From Candidatus Aminicenantota bacterium (lineage in GTDB: Bacteria; Acidobacteriota; Aminicenantia; Aminicenantales; Saccharicenantaceae): a DNA stretch of 64,000 nt. Shown here in pieces: positions 23,991-31,778 of this stretch; the stretch's first letter is position 1; the number at the start of each line of letters is the position of its first letter. The position numbers and the translations under genes are program-made. The notes below the pieces were generated by a model. The model searched no databases and had not been told where the DNA came from. It saw only the letters and a program-made list of their open reading frames with translations. The DNA is taken from the NCBI GenBank assembly GCA_017999365.1, contig JAGNLW010000005.1:62001-126000 (forward strand), in the 5' to 3' direction.

Positions 23991-25956
23991 GCGGCTCCTT
24001 CAGCGTCACGGTCAGGCGTTTCGTTCCCTTGCCGGCCAAACCGACCGGCCAGACGGGACAGAGGCAGTACCCTTGATGAATTATATCAAATCCCCCCTCG
24101 GATTGGGAGAGGGTCCGCAGGGCGTAGGACCACAGGGCCTCGGCCCCCTCGGGCTCGAAGGCCAGCGCTCCGCCGTAGAGGGCCGCGCCCGGCGCGCCGT
24201 CGCGGAGGTCCAGCTCGGGAGGGAAGGCCAGGAGGTTCCACTCCGAGCCGTAGAGGACCTCGAGGGGAAGGTCCGACAGGTTCTCGATCTCGACGGTCAC
24301 GCGGAGGGCCCCGTCGGCGCTCTCGACGGTCTTGCGCAGCGAGACCGGCACGGGGTCGGCCCCGGTCCTCAGGAGGCCGCGCCGTTCGAGGCCCAGGACG
24401 GGCCCGTCGACGGCGTGGAGGAAGGCGCCCGTCCCGAAGTCGCCCAGATCCCCGGCCGTCCCGTTCCGGAAGGCCTCTTCGACCGTGCCGGGCGCGAAGA
24501 AGCGGTCGACGAGCGAGCGGCGGGGGCCCCGGTCGTAGCGCAGGAGCTCCTCCGCTCCGGGCGGCAGGGTCTTGCCGAGTTCGTGGATGCTCTTCCCGCC
24601 GTCCCCCTCCCCCGCCGGGCCCGCCTCGGCCGGGCGGTGGTAGGCCTCGCGGCGCCGGCTGAGGACGTTCGAGAGGTTCCGCGACGCGGGGATGTGGTCG
24701 ATCTCGAGGAGCGTCCCGCCGGGGTCCGGCTTGACGGCCAGGCCGAAAACCGCGTCCCGGAAGAAGAGCTCGGCCCTTCCGTCGCCGTCGTAGTCGAGGG
24801 TCCGCCAGCCCCGCGGGGCGGGCGTTGCCTTCTCGGCGTCGAGCAGGTGACGATAGGCCGCTTCGCGCAGGTGGGGCAGGTAAAGGCCGCCGAAGACGCC
24901 GTGCCAGTAGGGATCGTTGCACTGGGCCCGGTAGAGATCGGCCCAGACGCCGGCCGGGGCGTCCGCCGCGCGGACGGCCTCGGAGACCGCGACCATGCGC
25001 TTGTGGAGATGGTCGGCCTCCGGATACTTGCGCAGGAAGTCGCGGAACAGTCCGCCGCGGAGGAAGCGGCGGGCCTCCGGGCCCGCAGCCGACTTGAGAC
25101 GGACGAAGGCGGCCTGCTCGTCGGGATCGAGGACCCACTCCATCATCTCCTCGTAGGAGGCCGGCGGGATGTAGACCCGCCCGGCCGGCGGGCGCGAGTC
25201 CAGGTACGAGGAGAACGGCAGCGGGCGCACGCCGCGCTCCTCGACGAAGCGCAGGAAGCGCTCGAGCCACCCCTCTTCGTAGACCCATCGGTGGGTCCCG
25301 GGCCAGAGGCCGAACTTCTCGCCGTCGTCGCCCAGGACGGCCGTCCCGCCGGACGCGGCCAGAGGCCCGAGGTAGCGCTCGAGGTCCTCGAGCGGACGGA
25401 ACGGGATGAGATAGCGGAGGGTCTTGTCGATCGGGAAGACGCGCAGGGGGCGGCCCTGGTCCTCGGTGACGTAGCTCGCGTGGAGGTCGCCAACGCCCGC
25501 GTAACGGAAGTGCTCCTCGTCGAGCAGCGTGTACTCGAGGCCCGCTTCGGCCAGCGTCCGCGGCAGCTGGGGCTCCCAGACCCGCTCGGTCAACCAGGCC
25601 CCCCGCGGCCTGCGGCCGAACCTCTCGCCGAGGTAATCGCCCATCATCCGGAGCTGGCCGAGCCGGTCTTCCTCGGGGATGAGCGTCAGGACGGGCTCGT
25701 AGAAGCCGCCGCCGAGGAGCTCCGCCTGCCCGCGGCGGACCATCTCCCCGGCGAGGTCCCAGCAGCCCCGCTCGTTCTTCTCCATGTATTCCCAGAGCGG
25801 GCCCGAGAAATGGAGGGCGAAGGCGAACGACGGATGGCGCGCCAGGCCCTCGAGCAGAGGGCGGTAGCAGTCGGCGAAGGCCGTCCGGAAGACGTGGGCG
25901 AAATTGCCGACCGGCTGATGGCAGTGGACCGCGAACAGGAGGTCCGGGCCGTTCAT
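23980..25956 (-). CDS. GH57 4-alpha-glucanotransferase / amylase
   Basis: This 658-aa GH57 protein has the family motifs HCHQP (residues 11-15), GGGFYEPVLTLIP, WLTERVWEPQLP with nucleophile Glu124, and VLGDDGEKFG with the likely acid/base Asp211. A C-terminal beta-sandwich of the DUF1925/DUF1926 type follows. The match to Thermococcus litoralis 4-alpha-glucanotransferase landmarks is close. It lacks a signal peptide and so should remodel glycogen or maltodextrin inside the cell. It overlaps glgC at its 3' end and the M28 peptidase gene at its 5' end. Confidence 0.9.
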   Translation of the reverse strand: MNGPDLLFAVHCHQPVGNFAHVFRTAFADCYRPLLEGLARHPSFAFALHFSGPLWEYMEKNERGCWDLAGEMVRRGQAELLGGGFYEPVLTLIPEEDRLGQLRMMGDYLGERFGRRPRGAWLTERVWEPQLPRTLAEAGLEYTLLDEEHFRYAGVGDLHASYVTEDQGRPLRVFPIDKTLRYLIPFRPLEDLERYLGPLAASGGTAVLGDDGEKFGLWPGTHRWVYEEGWLERFLRFVEERGVRPLPFSSYLDSRPPAGRVYIPPASYEEMMEWVLDPDEQAAFVRLKSAAGPEARRFLRGGLFRDFLRKYPEADHLHKRMVAVSEAVRAADAPAGVWADLYRAQCNDPYWHGVFGGLYLPHLREAAYRHLLDAEKATPAPRGWRTLDYDGDGRAELFFRDAVFGLAVKPDPGGTLLEIDHIPASRNLSNVLSRRREAYHRPAEAGPAGEGDGGKSIHELGKTLPPGAEELLRYDRGPRRSLVDRFFAPGTVEEAFRNGTAGDLGDFGTGAFLHAVDGPVLGLERRGLLRTGADPVPVSLRKTVESADGALRVTVEIENLSDLPLEVLYGSEWNLLAFPPELDLRDGAPGAALYGGALAFEPEGAEALWSYALRTLSQSEGGFDIIHQGYCLCPVWPVGLAGKGTKRLTVTLKEPRVR

Positions 25957-27374
25957 GGCGCTCCCACCCCCTCCTGGGCCAGGACGTAGGCCAGGACGGC
26001 CAGGACGATCGCCTGGAGTTCGAGCTCGCGCGGGTGGACGGCGGCCACGGTGTCGAGGGCGGAGTGGTGGACGTCGAAGTAGGGCTGGGCGTTGGGCAGG
26101 ACGGCGGCCGGCTCCGCGCCCTTCGCGACGAGCGGGGCGACGTCGACTCCTCCCCCGCCGGGGCCGACGGCGGCGACGCCGAAGGGCCGCAGCAGGTCCC
26201 GCAGGGCCGTCATCCGTTCGAGGGCCGCGGAGCCGGGCCGGCCGACGGCCAACCCCACGGGGACGAAGCCGCCCCGGTCGGACTCGGCGGCCACGATGTG
26301 CCGTTCGCCCTGCCGCAGGGGCGAGGCCGCGTAGGCCCGGCCGCCCGTGCCGCCGAACTCCTCGTCCATGAAGAAGACGGCCCGGACGGTCCTCTTCGGC
26401 CGCAAGCCCAGATCGCGGAGCAGGGCCAGGGCCTCGAGGGCCGCGGCGCAGCCCGCCGCGTCGTCGTGGGCCCCGACGGAGAGGTCCCAGCTGTCCAGGT
26501 GCCCGCCCAAGAGGACGATCTCGTCCGGGCGCTCCGAACCGGCGATCTCGCCGACGGCGTTGGCCGAGACGACCCGGCCTTCGTTCCGGCCATCGAGGAT
26601 CAGGGTCACCCGGGCCTCGGGCTCCTCGCGAAGGAGGGCGCCGAGGCGGTCGGCGTCGGCGGCGGCGACGGCCGCGGCCGGGATCTCCGGCGCGCCGGGT
26701 TCGTATCGCAGCATCCCGGTGTGAGGGTGGCGGTCCTCACGGAAGGTCAGGGAGCGGACCAGGACCGCCACGGCGCCGCTGCGGGCCGCGGCCGAGGCCC
26801 CGGCCACCCGCTGGTCGGCCGCCCCCCCGTAAGCCGCGAAGGGCTCGGCCAGGCGCCGGTCCATGGGCCGGTTGTAGAAGACGATCCGGCCCGCGGCCTT
26901 CGGGCCCAGCGCGGCCGCCTCGTCCAGGGACCGGACCTCGACGACCGGGGCCGTGAGGCCCCCGTCCGGGGTGCCCACGCTGCCGCCCAGGGCGGCCACG
27001 GCCAAAGGCAGGGCCGGTCGCGCCGCCGTGGGGGCGACGGCGGCCTCGGCCGCCCGGCCCCGGACCCATCGCCCCACCTCGACCGGCTCGCTGTGGACGT
27101 TCTCCAGGCCCGCTCCGGACATGAGCTCGAGGGAGAGCGCGACGGCGGCGTCGGCCTCGGCGGACCCCGTCAACCGGGGCCCGACGGAGCAGATCCTTTC
27201 GAGGAACCGGTGGGCCCGCTCCCCGGCCAGCCCGGCTGCGCGGAGGCGGTCGACGACGTCCCGGTAACGCGCCGCGGCGTCCGGGGCGCCCGACCGGCGG
27301 GCGCAGGCCGGCGCCAGGCAGACGGCCAGGGCGACGAAGAGGGCCCCGGCGTTCTGGCGTCTCATGCCCTTCAT
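25953..27374 (-). CDS. M28-family aminopeptidase, lipoprotein, with PA insert
   Basis: This 473-aa protein has a lipoprotein-like signal peptide (FVALAVCLAPAC; Cys near 25). A PA domain inserted at about residues 130-255 is followed by the M28 zinc site in order: GGHLDSWDLSVGAHDDAAG (His and bridging Asp), MDEEFGGTGGRAY (catalytic Glu-Glu), AAESDRGG (Asp ligand) and FDVHHSALDT (last His). It resembles carboxypeptidase Q/aminopeptidase Y proteins and would digest peptides outside the inner membrane. It is odd to find it between purine and glycogen genes, but it overlaps GH57 by 4 nt and follows purH by 3 nt. Confidence 0.88.
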   Translation of the reverse strand: MKGMRRQNAGALFVALAVCLAPACARRSGAPDAAARYRDVVDRLRAAGLAGERAHRFLERICSVGPRLTGSAEADAAVALSLELMSGAGLENVHSEPVEVGRWVRGRAAEAAVAPTAARPALPLAVAALGGSVGTPDGGLTAPVVEVRSLDEAAALGPKAAGRIVFYNRPMDRRLAEPFAAYGGAADQRVAGASAAARSGAVAVLVRSLTFREDRHPHTGMLRYEPGAPEIPAAAVAAADADRLGALLREEPEARVTLILDGRNEGRVVSANAVGEIAGSERPDEIVLLGGHLDSWDLSVGAHDDAAGCAAALEALALLRDLGLRPKRTVRAVFFMDEEFGGTGGRAYAASPLRQGERHIVAAESDRGGFVPVGLAVGRPGSAALERMTALRDLLRPFGVAAVGPGGGGVDVAPLVAKGAEPAAVLPNAQPYFDVHHSALDTVAAVHPRELELQAIVLAVLAYVLAQEGVGAP

Positions 27375-27377
27375 CCG

Positions 27378-28457
27378 TCAGCGATGGAGGAAGCAGCGCT
27401 CCGAGTCGAGCTCGCCGGGCCTGCGGGTGATGATCATGGCCAACCCCAGCTCGTCGGCCTTGTCGATGACCTCCTGGTCCTTGACCGACCCGAGCGGGTA
27501 GATGAGGGCCGTGATGCCGTGGCGGCCGGCCAGCTCGACGACGTCCGGGAAGGGCATGAACGCGTCCGAGGCCAGGACCGTGCCTTCCGGGCCGTAGCCG
27601 CGCCGCGAGAGCCGGACGGCGTCCTCGGCCGAGTCGATGCGGCTGCGCTGGCCCGAGCCGATGCCGTGGGTCTTGTCTTCGGTCCCGATGACGACGGCGT
27701 TGGATCGGGTGAAACAGGCCACCGTCCAGTTGAACAGGGCCGCCCGGACCTCCGCGGGCGACGGCCTCCTCCGGGAGACGACGTCGACCGACTCCGGCGA
27801 GACGATCTTGGAGTCGAACCTCTTCTGGAGGAGCAGCCCGCCGGCCACCCGCTTGACCTCGAGGCCGTTGTCGACGGAGGGGGCCTCCAAGGGGGCGCCC
27901 ATGCGGACGACGCGCAGGACCTTGCGGCTCGCCAGGACCTCGAGGGCCTCGGGCGCGAAATCGGGGGCGTAGACGACCTCGACGTTGCGCGGGCTCTCGA
28001 CGAGCAGGCGCGCCAGGGGCTCCGTGACCCGGTAGCTGAAGACATCGACGCCGCCGAAGTTCGACAGGGGATCGCACTTCCAGGCCTTCTCGAAGGTGGC
28101 CACGGCCTCGTCGCCGAGGGCCACTCCGCTCGGCATCTCGTGCTTGATGATGACGCAGGCCTGTCGTCCCGGGAAGATCCGGACGAGCTTGCGGGCCAGG
28201 CGCTGACCGAGGTCCATGTCGCCGACGTTGATGTAGCTCAGGCCCTTGGTCCCTTCCTGGAGGACCTCGATGGCGCCCATGTTGGGTCCCGCAGCGCCGG
28301 CCTCCTGATAGAAGGCGGCCGGGTAGCCGGGGTTCTCGCCGTAGCGCATGGGGAACTTCTTGACGAAGGTGTCCTCGCCCAGGACGAGCGTGTCCGGGAA
28401 GTCCTCGCGGACCTTGGTCGCGTACTGGCTGCGGGCGGTGCGTTCGGGCTTGCTCAT
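27378..28457 (-). CDS. AICAR transformylase (stand-alone PurH C-terminal domain)
   Basis: This 359-aa protein matches only the formyltransferase part of bifunctional PurH: RYGENPGYPAAFY, LSYINVGDMD, CVIIKHEMPSGVALGD (Lys-His catalytic pair), GIGSGQRSRIDSAEDAV and ASDAFMPFPD. The MGS-type IMP cyclohydrolase domain is missing. It would formylate AICAR to FAICAR. The ATG at 28457 is preferred, because AGGA is 7 nt upstream; another ATG at 28463 overlaps the preceding stop and is too close to that site. The preceding gene encodes a PurO-like protein that could finish IMP synthesis. Confidence 0.88.
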   Translation of the reverse strand: MSKPERTARSQYATKVREDFPDTLVLGEDTFVKKFPMRYGENPGYPAAFYQEAGAAGPNMGAIEVLQEGTKGLSYINVGDMDLGQRLARKLVRIFPGRQACVIIKHEMPSGVALGDEAVATFEKAWKCDPLSNFGGVDVFSYRVTEPLARLLVESPRNVEVVYAPDFAPEALEVLASRKVLRVVRMGAPLEAPSVDNGLEVKRVAGGLLLQKRFDSKIVSPESVDVVSRRRPSPAEVRAALFNWTVACFTRSNAVVIGTEDKTHGIGSGQRSRIDSAEDAVRLSRRGYGPEGTVLASDAFMPFPDVVELAGRHGITALIYPLGSVKDQEVIDKADELGLAMIITRRPGELDSERCFLHR

Positions 28458-28459
28458 GG

Positions 28460-29194
28460 TCATGTCCTTTCGCTGCGGTTGATGATGCGGACCTCGACGG
28501 CGGCCGGATCGGTGAGGGAGGCGAAGACGCAGGCCACGGCGACGCGGAAGTCCTTGGCCCCGGGTGCCGGGGCCAGGGCCGCGTAGGCCGCCTCCGCCGT
28601 CTCCGCGGCCGCCTCTCCTTCGAACGCCAGCCGGCGGGGCTCCCCCGTGAAGACGGGCAGCGGATCGGCGTTGGGGCCCTCGTAGGTGGAAACGAGCCGC
28701 CCCTCCCCCGGCCGCAGCCCGACCTCGAAATAGCTGCGCAGGCTCTCGCCCGCGGGGCCGCGGCGGACGACGCTCAACCCGGCCCGGGAGCCGGCCAGAC
28801 AGCCGCTGACGCGCGGCGTGTAGATGGGCGCGTCGGGTTCGTAGTCCCAGCGGGCCAGGGCCCCCGAAAGGACGGACACCGGGTCGGCCCCGGGGGTCAG
28901 GCCGTCCCTGACGTCCGCCGTCTGCTTGCCGTTCGAGACGGCGATCCCGGCCGGGCCGAAGAGGACGGCCGGGTAGACGAGCAGGTCGACGTTGCCCTGG
29001 CGGAGGGTGGCCTCGTCGGTCGGCTGGACCCAGACGCCGCCGTCCCGGAAGACGAGGCGGCGGGCCTGGCTCGAAGCCGAGCGGCCGGTGATGGCGTAGA
29101 GGATGACGGCCGCGCCGCCGCGCGGCGGGGCGCCGATCGCGACGAGCCGTCCGGGATATTCGAGAGCCGCGAGAAGCCGTTCGGGAGCGTTCAT
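28460..29194 (-). CDS. IMP cyclohydrolase, PurO-like
   Basis: This 244-aa protein resembles the archaeal-type IMP cyclohydrolase fold (PurO, Ntn-hydrolase-like) seen in some bacteria: YPGRLVAIGAPPRGGAAVIL, YAITGRSASSQARRLVF, YEPDAPIYTPRVSGCL and TYEGPNADPLPVFTGEP. It would close the FAICAR ring to IMP, complementing the downstream stand-alone AICAR transformylase (2-nt gap). The assignment relies on remembered motifs plus context, so identity is likely but not certain. It is the first gene of the long minus-strand operon. Confidence 0.78.
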   Translation of the reverse strand: MNAPERLLAALEYPGRLVAIGAPPRGGAAVILYAITGRSASSQARRLVFRDGGVWVQPTDEATLRQGNVDLLVYPAVLFGPAGIAVSNGKQTADVRDGLTPGADPVSVLSGALARWDYEPDAPIYTPRVSGCLAGSRAGLSVVRRGPAGESLRSYFEVGLRPGEGRLVSTYEGPNADPLPVFTGEPRRLAFEGEAAAETAEAAYAALAPAPGAKDFRVAVACVFASLTDPAAVEVRIINRSERT

Positions 29195-29215
29195 CGGTCC
29201 GTCCTTTCGGGCCCA

Positions 29216-29245
29216 TTGATAACACAGCCGAGAGAGACAAGTCAA
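29216..29245 (-). promoter_or_regulatory. Promoter of the eight-gene purine/peptidase/glycogen operon
   Basis: On the minus strand TTGACT (complement of 29240-29245), 18 nt, and TATCAA (complement of 29216-29221) lie about 21 nt upstream of the ATG at 29194, which has AAAGGA in front. All genes from here to 20055 overlap or lie within 4 nt of each other. Confidence 0.5.
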
Positions 29246-29328
29246 AGGACGGCCCCGCCGCGGGTTCCATTTTTCCGCGCCTTTGGTACAATCTCCCTCT
29301 GAGCCCGACAAAGGAGGTCGCCGCGGCC

Positions 29329-30069
29329 ATGAAAAGACCCAAGCATCAACCCGAACAGTCCTTCCGCGACCCGGAGTTCCTGGAATCCCTGGAAGGCCGG
29401 ACGCTGCGCATCCTCAGCGAGTACCTCGGCCCGATGACCCGGCTCGACAAGGCCAAGATCAACAGCACCATCCTGTTCCTCGGCTCGGCCAAGGCCGACC
29501 CGACCAACGCGGATTCGGCCTTCCACCGCTACTACTGGGAGGCCGAGGAACTGGCCTACCTGCTGGCCAAGTGGGCCATCGGCATCAAGACGCCCAAGGG
29601 CAAGGACTTCGTCGTCTGCACGGGCGCTGGGCCGGGGATCATGGAAGCGGCCAACCGCGGCGCCGCCCGGGCCGGCGGCAAGACGATCGGCATGAACATC
29701 TCCCTGCCCCAGCCGCAGCCCGCCAACCCCTACGTGACCCCGGACCTGTCCTTCTCCTTCCACTATTTCTTCATGCGGAAGTTCTGGCTGACCTATAAGG
29801 CCAAGGCCGTCATCATCTTCCCCGGCGGCTTCGGCACGCTCGACGAGTTCTTCGAGATCGCCACCCTGCTCCAGACGAGCAAGATCTCCAAGAAGGAGAT
29901 GGCCCTTGTGCTCTACGGCCGGGATTACTGGAGCGATCTCATCAAGTTCGATTCCATGGTCCAGAAGGGGGCGATCTGCGCCGACGACCTCGACCTCTTC
30001 CGGATCTGTTCGACGCCCAAGGAGGCCTTCGCCTTCCTCAAGAAGAGGCTCCTGGGGTCCCTTGGCTGA
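29329..30069 (+). CDS. LOG-family nucleotide phosphoribohydrolase
   Basis: This 246-aa Rossmann-like protein has the LOG/TIGR00730 signature PGGFGTLDEFFE (residues 165-176), with the upstream GAGPGIMEAANRGA phosphate-binding segment and FHYFFMRKFWL. Family members hydrolyse cytokinin-type or other nucleoside 5'-monophosphates to base and ribose 5-phosphate; older annotations as lysine decarboxylase are wrong. A TACAAT box (29287-29292) and AAAGGAGG precede the ATG. The rlpA-like gene overlaps its end. Confidence 0.9.
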   Translation: MKRPKHQPEQSFRDPEFLESLEGRTLRILSEYLGPMTRLDKAKINSTILFLGSAKADPTNADSAFHRYYWEAEELAYLLAKWAIGIKTPKGKDFVVCTGAGPGIMEAANRGAARAGGKTIGMNISLPQPQPANPYVTPDLSFSFHYFFMRKFWLTYKAKAVIIFPGGFGTLDEFFEIATLLQTSKISKKEMALVLYGRDYWSDLIKFDSMVQKGAICADDLDLFRICSTPKEAFAFLKKRLLGSLG

Positions 30070-30709
30070 CCGCCGGGTCGCCGCGGCCGCGGGCTTCGTC
30101 CTGCTCGCGCTGGCCTCGTTCCCGGCCTGCGCGCGCCTGCCTCGCGAGGGACGGCTCCCCCGGGCCGTCGAGACGGGGATCGCCTCCTGGTACGGCGGGG
30201 AGTTCCACGGCCGGCCGACGTCGAGCCGGGAGATCTACGACATGAACGACCTGACGGCGGCCCACCGGACGCTGCCGTTCGGGACCTTCGTCATGGTCAC
30301 CAACCTGGCCAACGGCCGGGCCGTCGTCGTCCGCGTCAACGACCGCGGGCCGTTCGTCCGCGGCCGCGTCCTCGACCTGTCCCGCGCGGCGGCGTCGGTC
30401 ATCGGCCTGGTCGGCCCCGGCACGGCCCGCGTCCGCATCGAGGTCCTGAAGGGATTCCGGGCGCCCGCGGGGGCCGTCGGCGGCGACGGCCCCGTCTGGC
30501 TCCAGGTCGGTGCCTACACAGTCCAGGAGTCGGCCTACGCCCTGAAGCGCCGCCTCGAGGCCTCGTTCAAGGAGGTGGCCGTCAGCCGCTTCGAGACCGG
30601 GACGGCCGTCTTCTTCCGCGTCCGGGTCCGGGCCGCGGCGGCCGAGGCCGAAGGCACGGCCCGACGCCTGGCCGCCGAGGGCTATCCCGTGATCGTCGTC
30701 AGGGACTGA
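30062..30709 (+). CDS. RlpA-like septal/peptidoglycan protein with SPOR domain
   Basis: This 215-aa protein starts at a TTG (30062) overlapping the LOG stop. After a hydrophobic leader with a possible lipobox (LASFPAC) comes a double-psi beta-barrel, ETGIASWYGGEFHGRPTSS (residues 36-54) to RVNDRGPFVRGRVLDLS, containing the H...D/R residues conserved in RlpA lytic transglycosylases. The C-terminal SPOR-like domain (about 142-215, WLQVGAYTVQESAYALKRRL) binds denuded glycan at division sites. It probably cleaves or binds peptidoglycan in the envelope. Confidence 0.87.
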   Translation: MADRRVAAAAGFVLLALASFPACARLPREGRLPRAVETGIASWYGGEFHGRPTSSREIYDMNDLTAAHRTLPFGTFVMVTNLANGRAVVVRVNDRGPFVRGRVLDLSRAAASVIGLVGPGTARVRIEVLKGFRAPAGAVGGDGPVWLQVGAYTVQESAYALKRRLEASFKEVAVSRFETGTAVFFRVRVRAAAAEAEGTARRLAAEGYPVIVVRD

Positions 30710-30731
30710 GGCCTAGCGGCCGTCCCCCGGG

Positions 30732-31778
30732 TCACTTATAAAGGTAAGCGACCTCCCGGAGCCCATTCGAGACGCCGTCGTGGGCGGCGTACCGCCCGCC
30801 CCGGAAGAGCCCGGCCGCGCCGAACTCCCCTTTCCGGTTGAGGGCGTAGAAGTCGAGACCGAACTTCGGCCGGCCTTGGGCGTCGCAGAGCCGGGGCACG
30901 AGCCGGGTCTTGGCCGCCACGGCCTGGCAGGCCTCGAGGCAGGCCTGTTCGGGCGACCGGCCCCGGCCCATGGCGTCGACGATGCGGAAGCTGGCGCAGG
31001 TCTGCAGGTTGGCCTCTCCCCGGCCGGTCGAGCCGGCCGCGCCGATCTCGTTGTCGACGTAGAGCCCCGCGCCGACGATCGGCGAGTCGCCGACCCGCCC
31101 GGCCAGCTTCCAGGACAGGCCGCTCGTCGTCGTCACCCCGGCCAGGCGGCCGGCCGCGTCGAGGGCCAGGCAGTTGATGGTGCCGTGGGTCCGCAGGACC
31201 TCGTGCAGGTCGGCGGCCAAGCCGTCGGCCGAGGGCGGGAACCAGTTGTCCGTGTCGGACATGGTCTCCTTCCAACGCAGCCAGGCCTCGCGCGAGCGCT
31301 CGGTCAGGAGGTCTTCCTCTTTGAAGCCGTGGGCCCGGGCGAACTTGAGGGCCCCTTCGCCGACGAGGAGGACGTGGTCGGACCGTTCCATGACCAGCCG
31401 GGCGACTTTGGAAGGGTTCTTGATGTTGCGCAGCGCGGCCACGGCCCCGGCCCGGTGGGTCGGGCCGTACATGACGGAGGCGTCGAGCTCGACGACGCCG
31501 TCCTCGTTGGGCAGCCCGCCGTAGCCGACCGACATGTCGTCGGGGTCGTCCTCGACGATGTTGACCCCGGCGACGACGGCGTCCAGGGGATCGCCGCCGG
31601 CCTTGAGGACCTCCATGGCCTTCTCGGTCGCCCGCAGCCCGTTGCCACTGGACACCGCCCGCAAACCGGCCGGCGACGCCGGCCCCGCCGCGCGGGCCCC
31701 GGATCCCCCGAGGACGAGGGCGGCCGCGCCCGCGCCGGCTCCGGCTTTCAGGAAATCGCGTCTCGAGCATCCCGTCAT
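30732..31778 (-). CDS. N4-(beta-N-acetylglucosaminyl)-L-asparaginase family protein, Tat-exported
   Basis: This 348-aa Ntn-hydrolase of the asparaginase-2 family begins with a twin-arginine signal, SRRDFLKAGAGAGAAALVLG. The autocleavage site is THGTINCLALD (nucleophile Thr near residue 200, after Gly), followed by TSGLSWKLAGRVGDSPIVGA with the substrate-binding Arg/Asp. It would cut aspartyl-glucosamine or isoaspartyl bonds after export in folded form. It is coupled by ATGA to the upstream glycosidase gene, suggesting joint glycopeptide processing, which is inference. Confidence 0.88.
   Translation of the reverse strand: MTGCSRRDFLKAGAGAGAAALVLGGSGARAAGPASPAGLRAVSSGNGLRATEKAMEVLKAGGDPLDAVVAGVNIVEDDPDDMSVGYGGLPNEDGVVELDASVMYGPTHRAGAVAALRNIKNPSKVARLVMERSDHVLLVGEGALKFARAHGFKEEDLLTERSREAWLRWKETMSDTDNWFPPSADGLAADLHEVLRTHGTINCLALDAAGRLAGVTTTSGLSWKLAGRVGDSPIVGAGLYVDNEIGAAGSTGRGEANLQTCASFRIVDAMGRGRSPEQACLEACQAVAAKTRLVPRLCDAQGRPKFGLDFYALNRKGEFGAAGLFRGGRYAAHDGVSNGLREVAYLYK

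Noticed and set aside
26034..28586. 850-codon plus-strand open frame
   Set aside because: It is antisense to the M28 peptidase, AICAR transformylase and IMP cyclohydrolase genes, with no motifs and repetitive composition.
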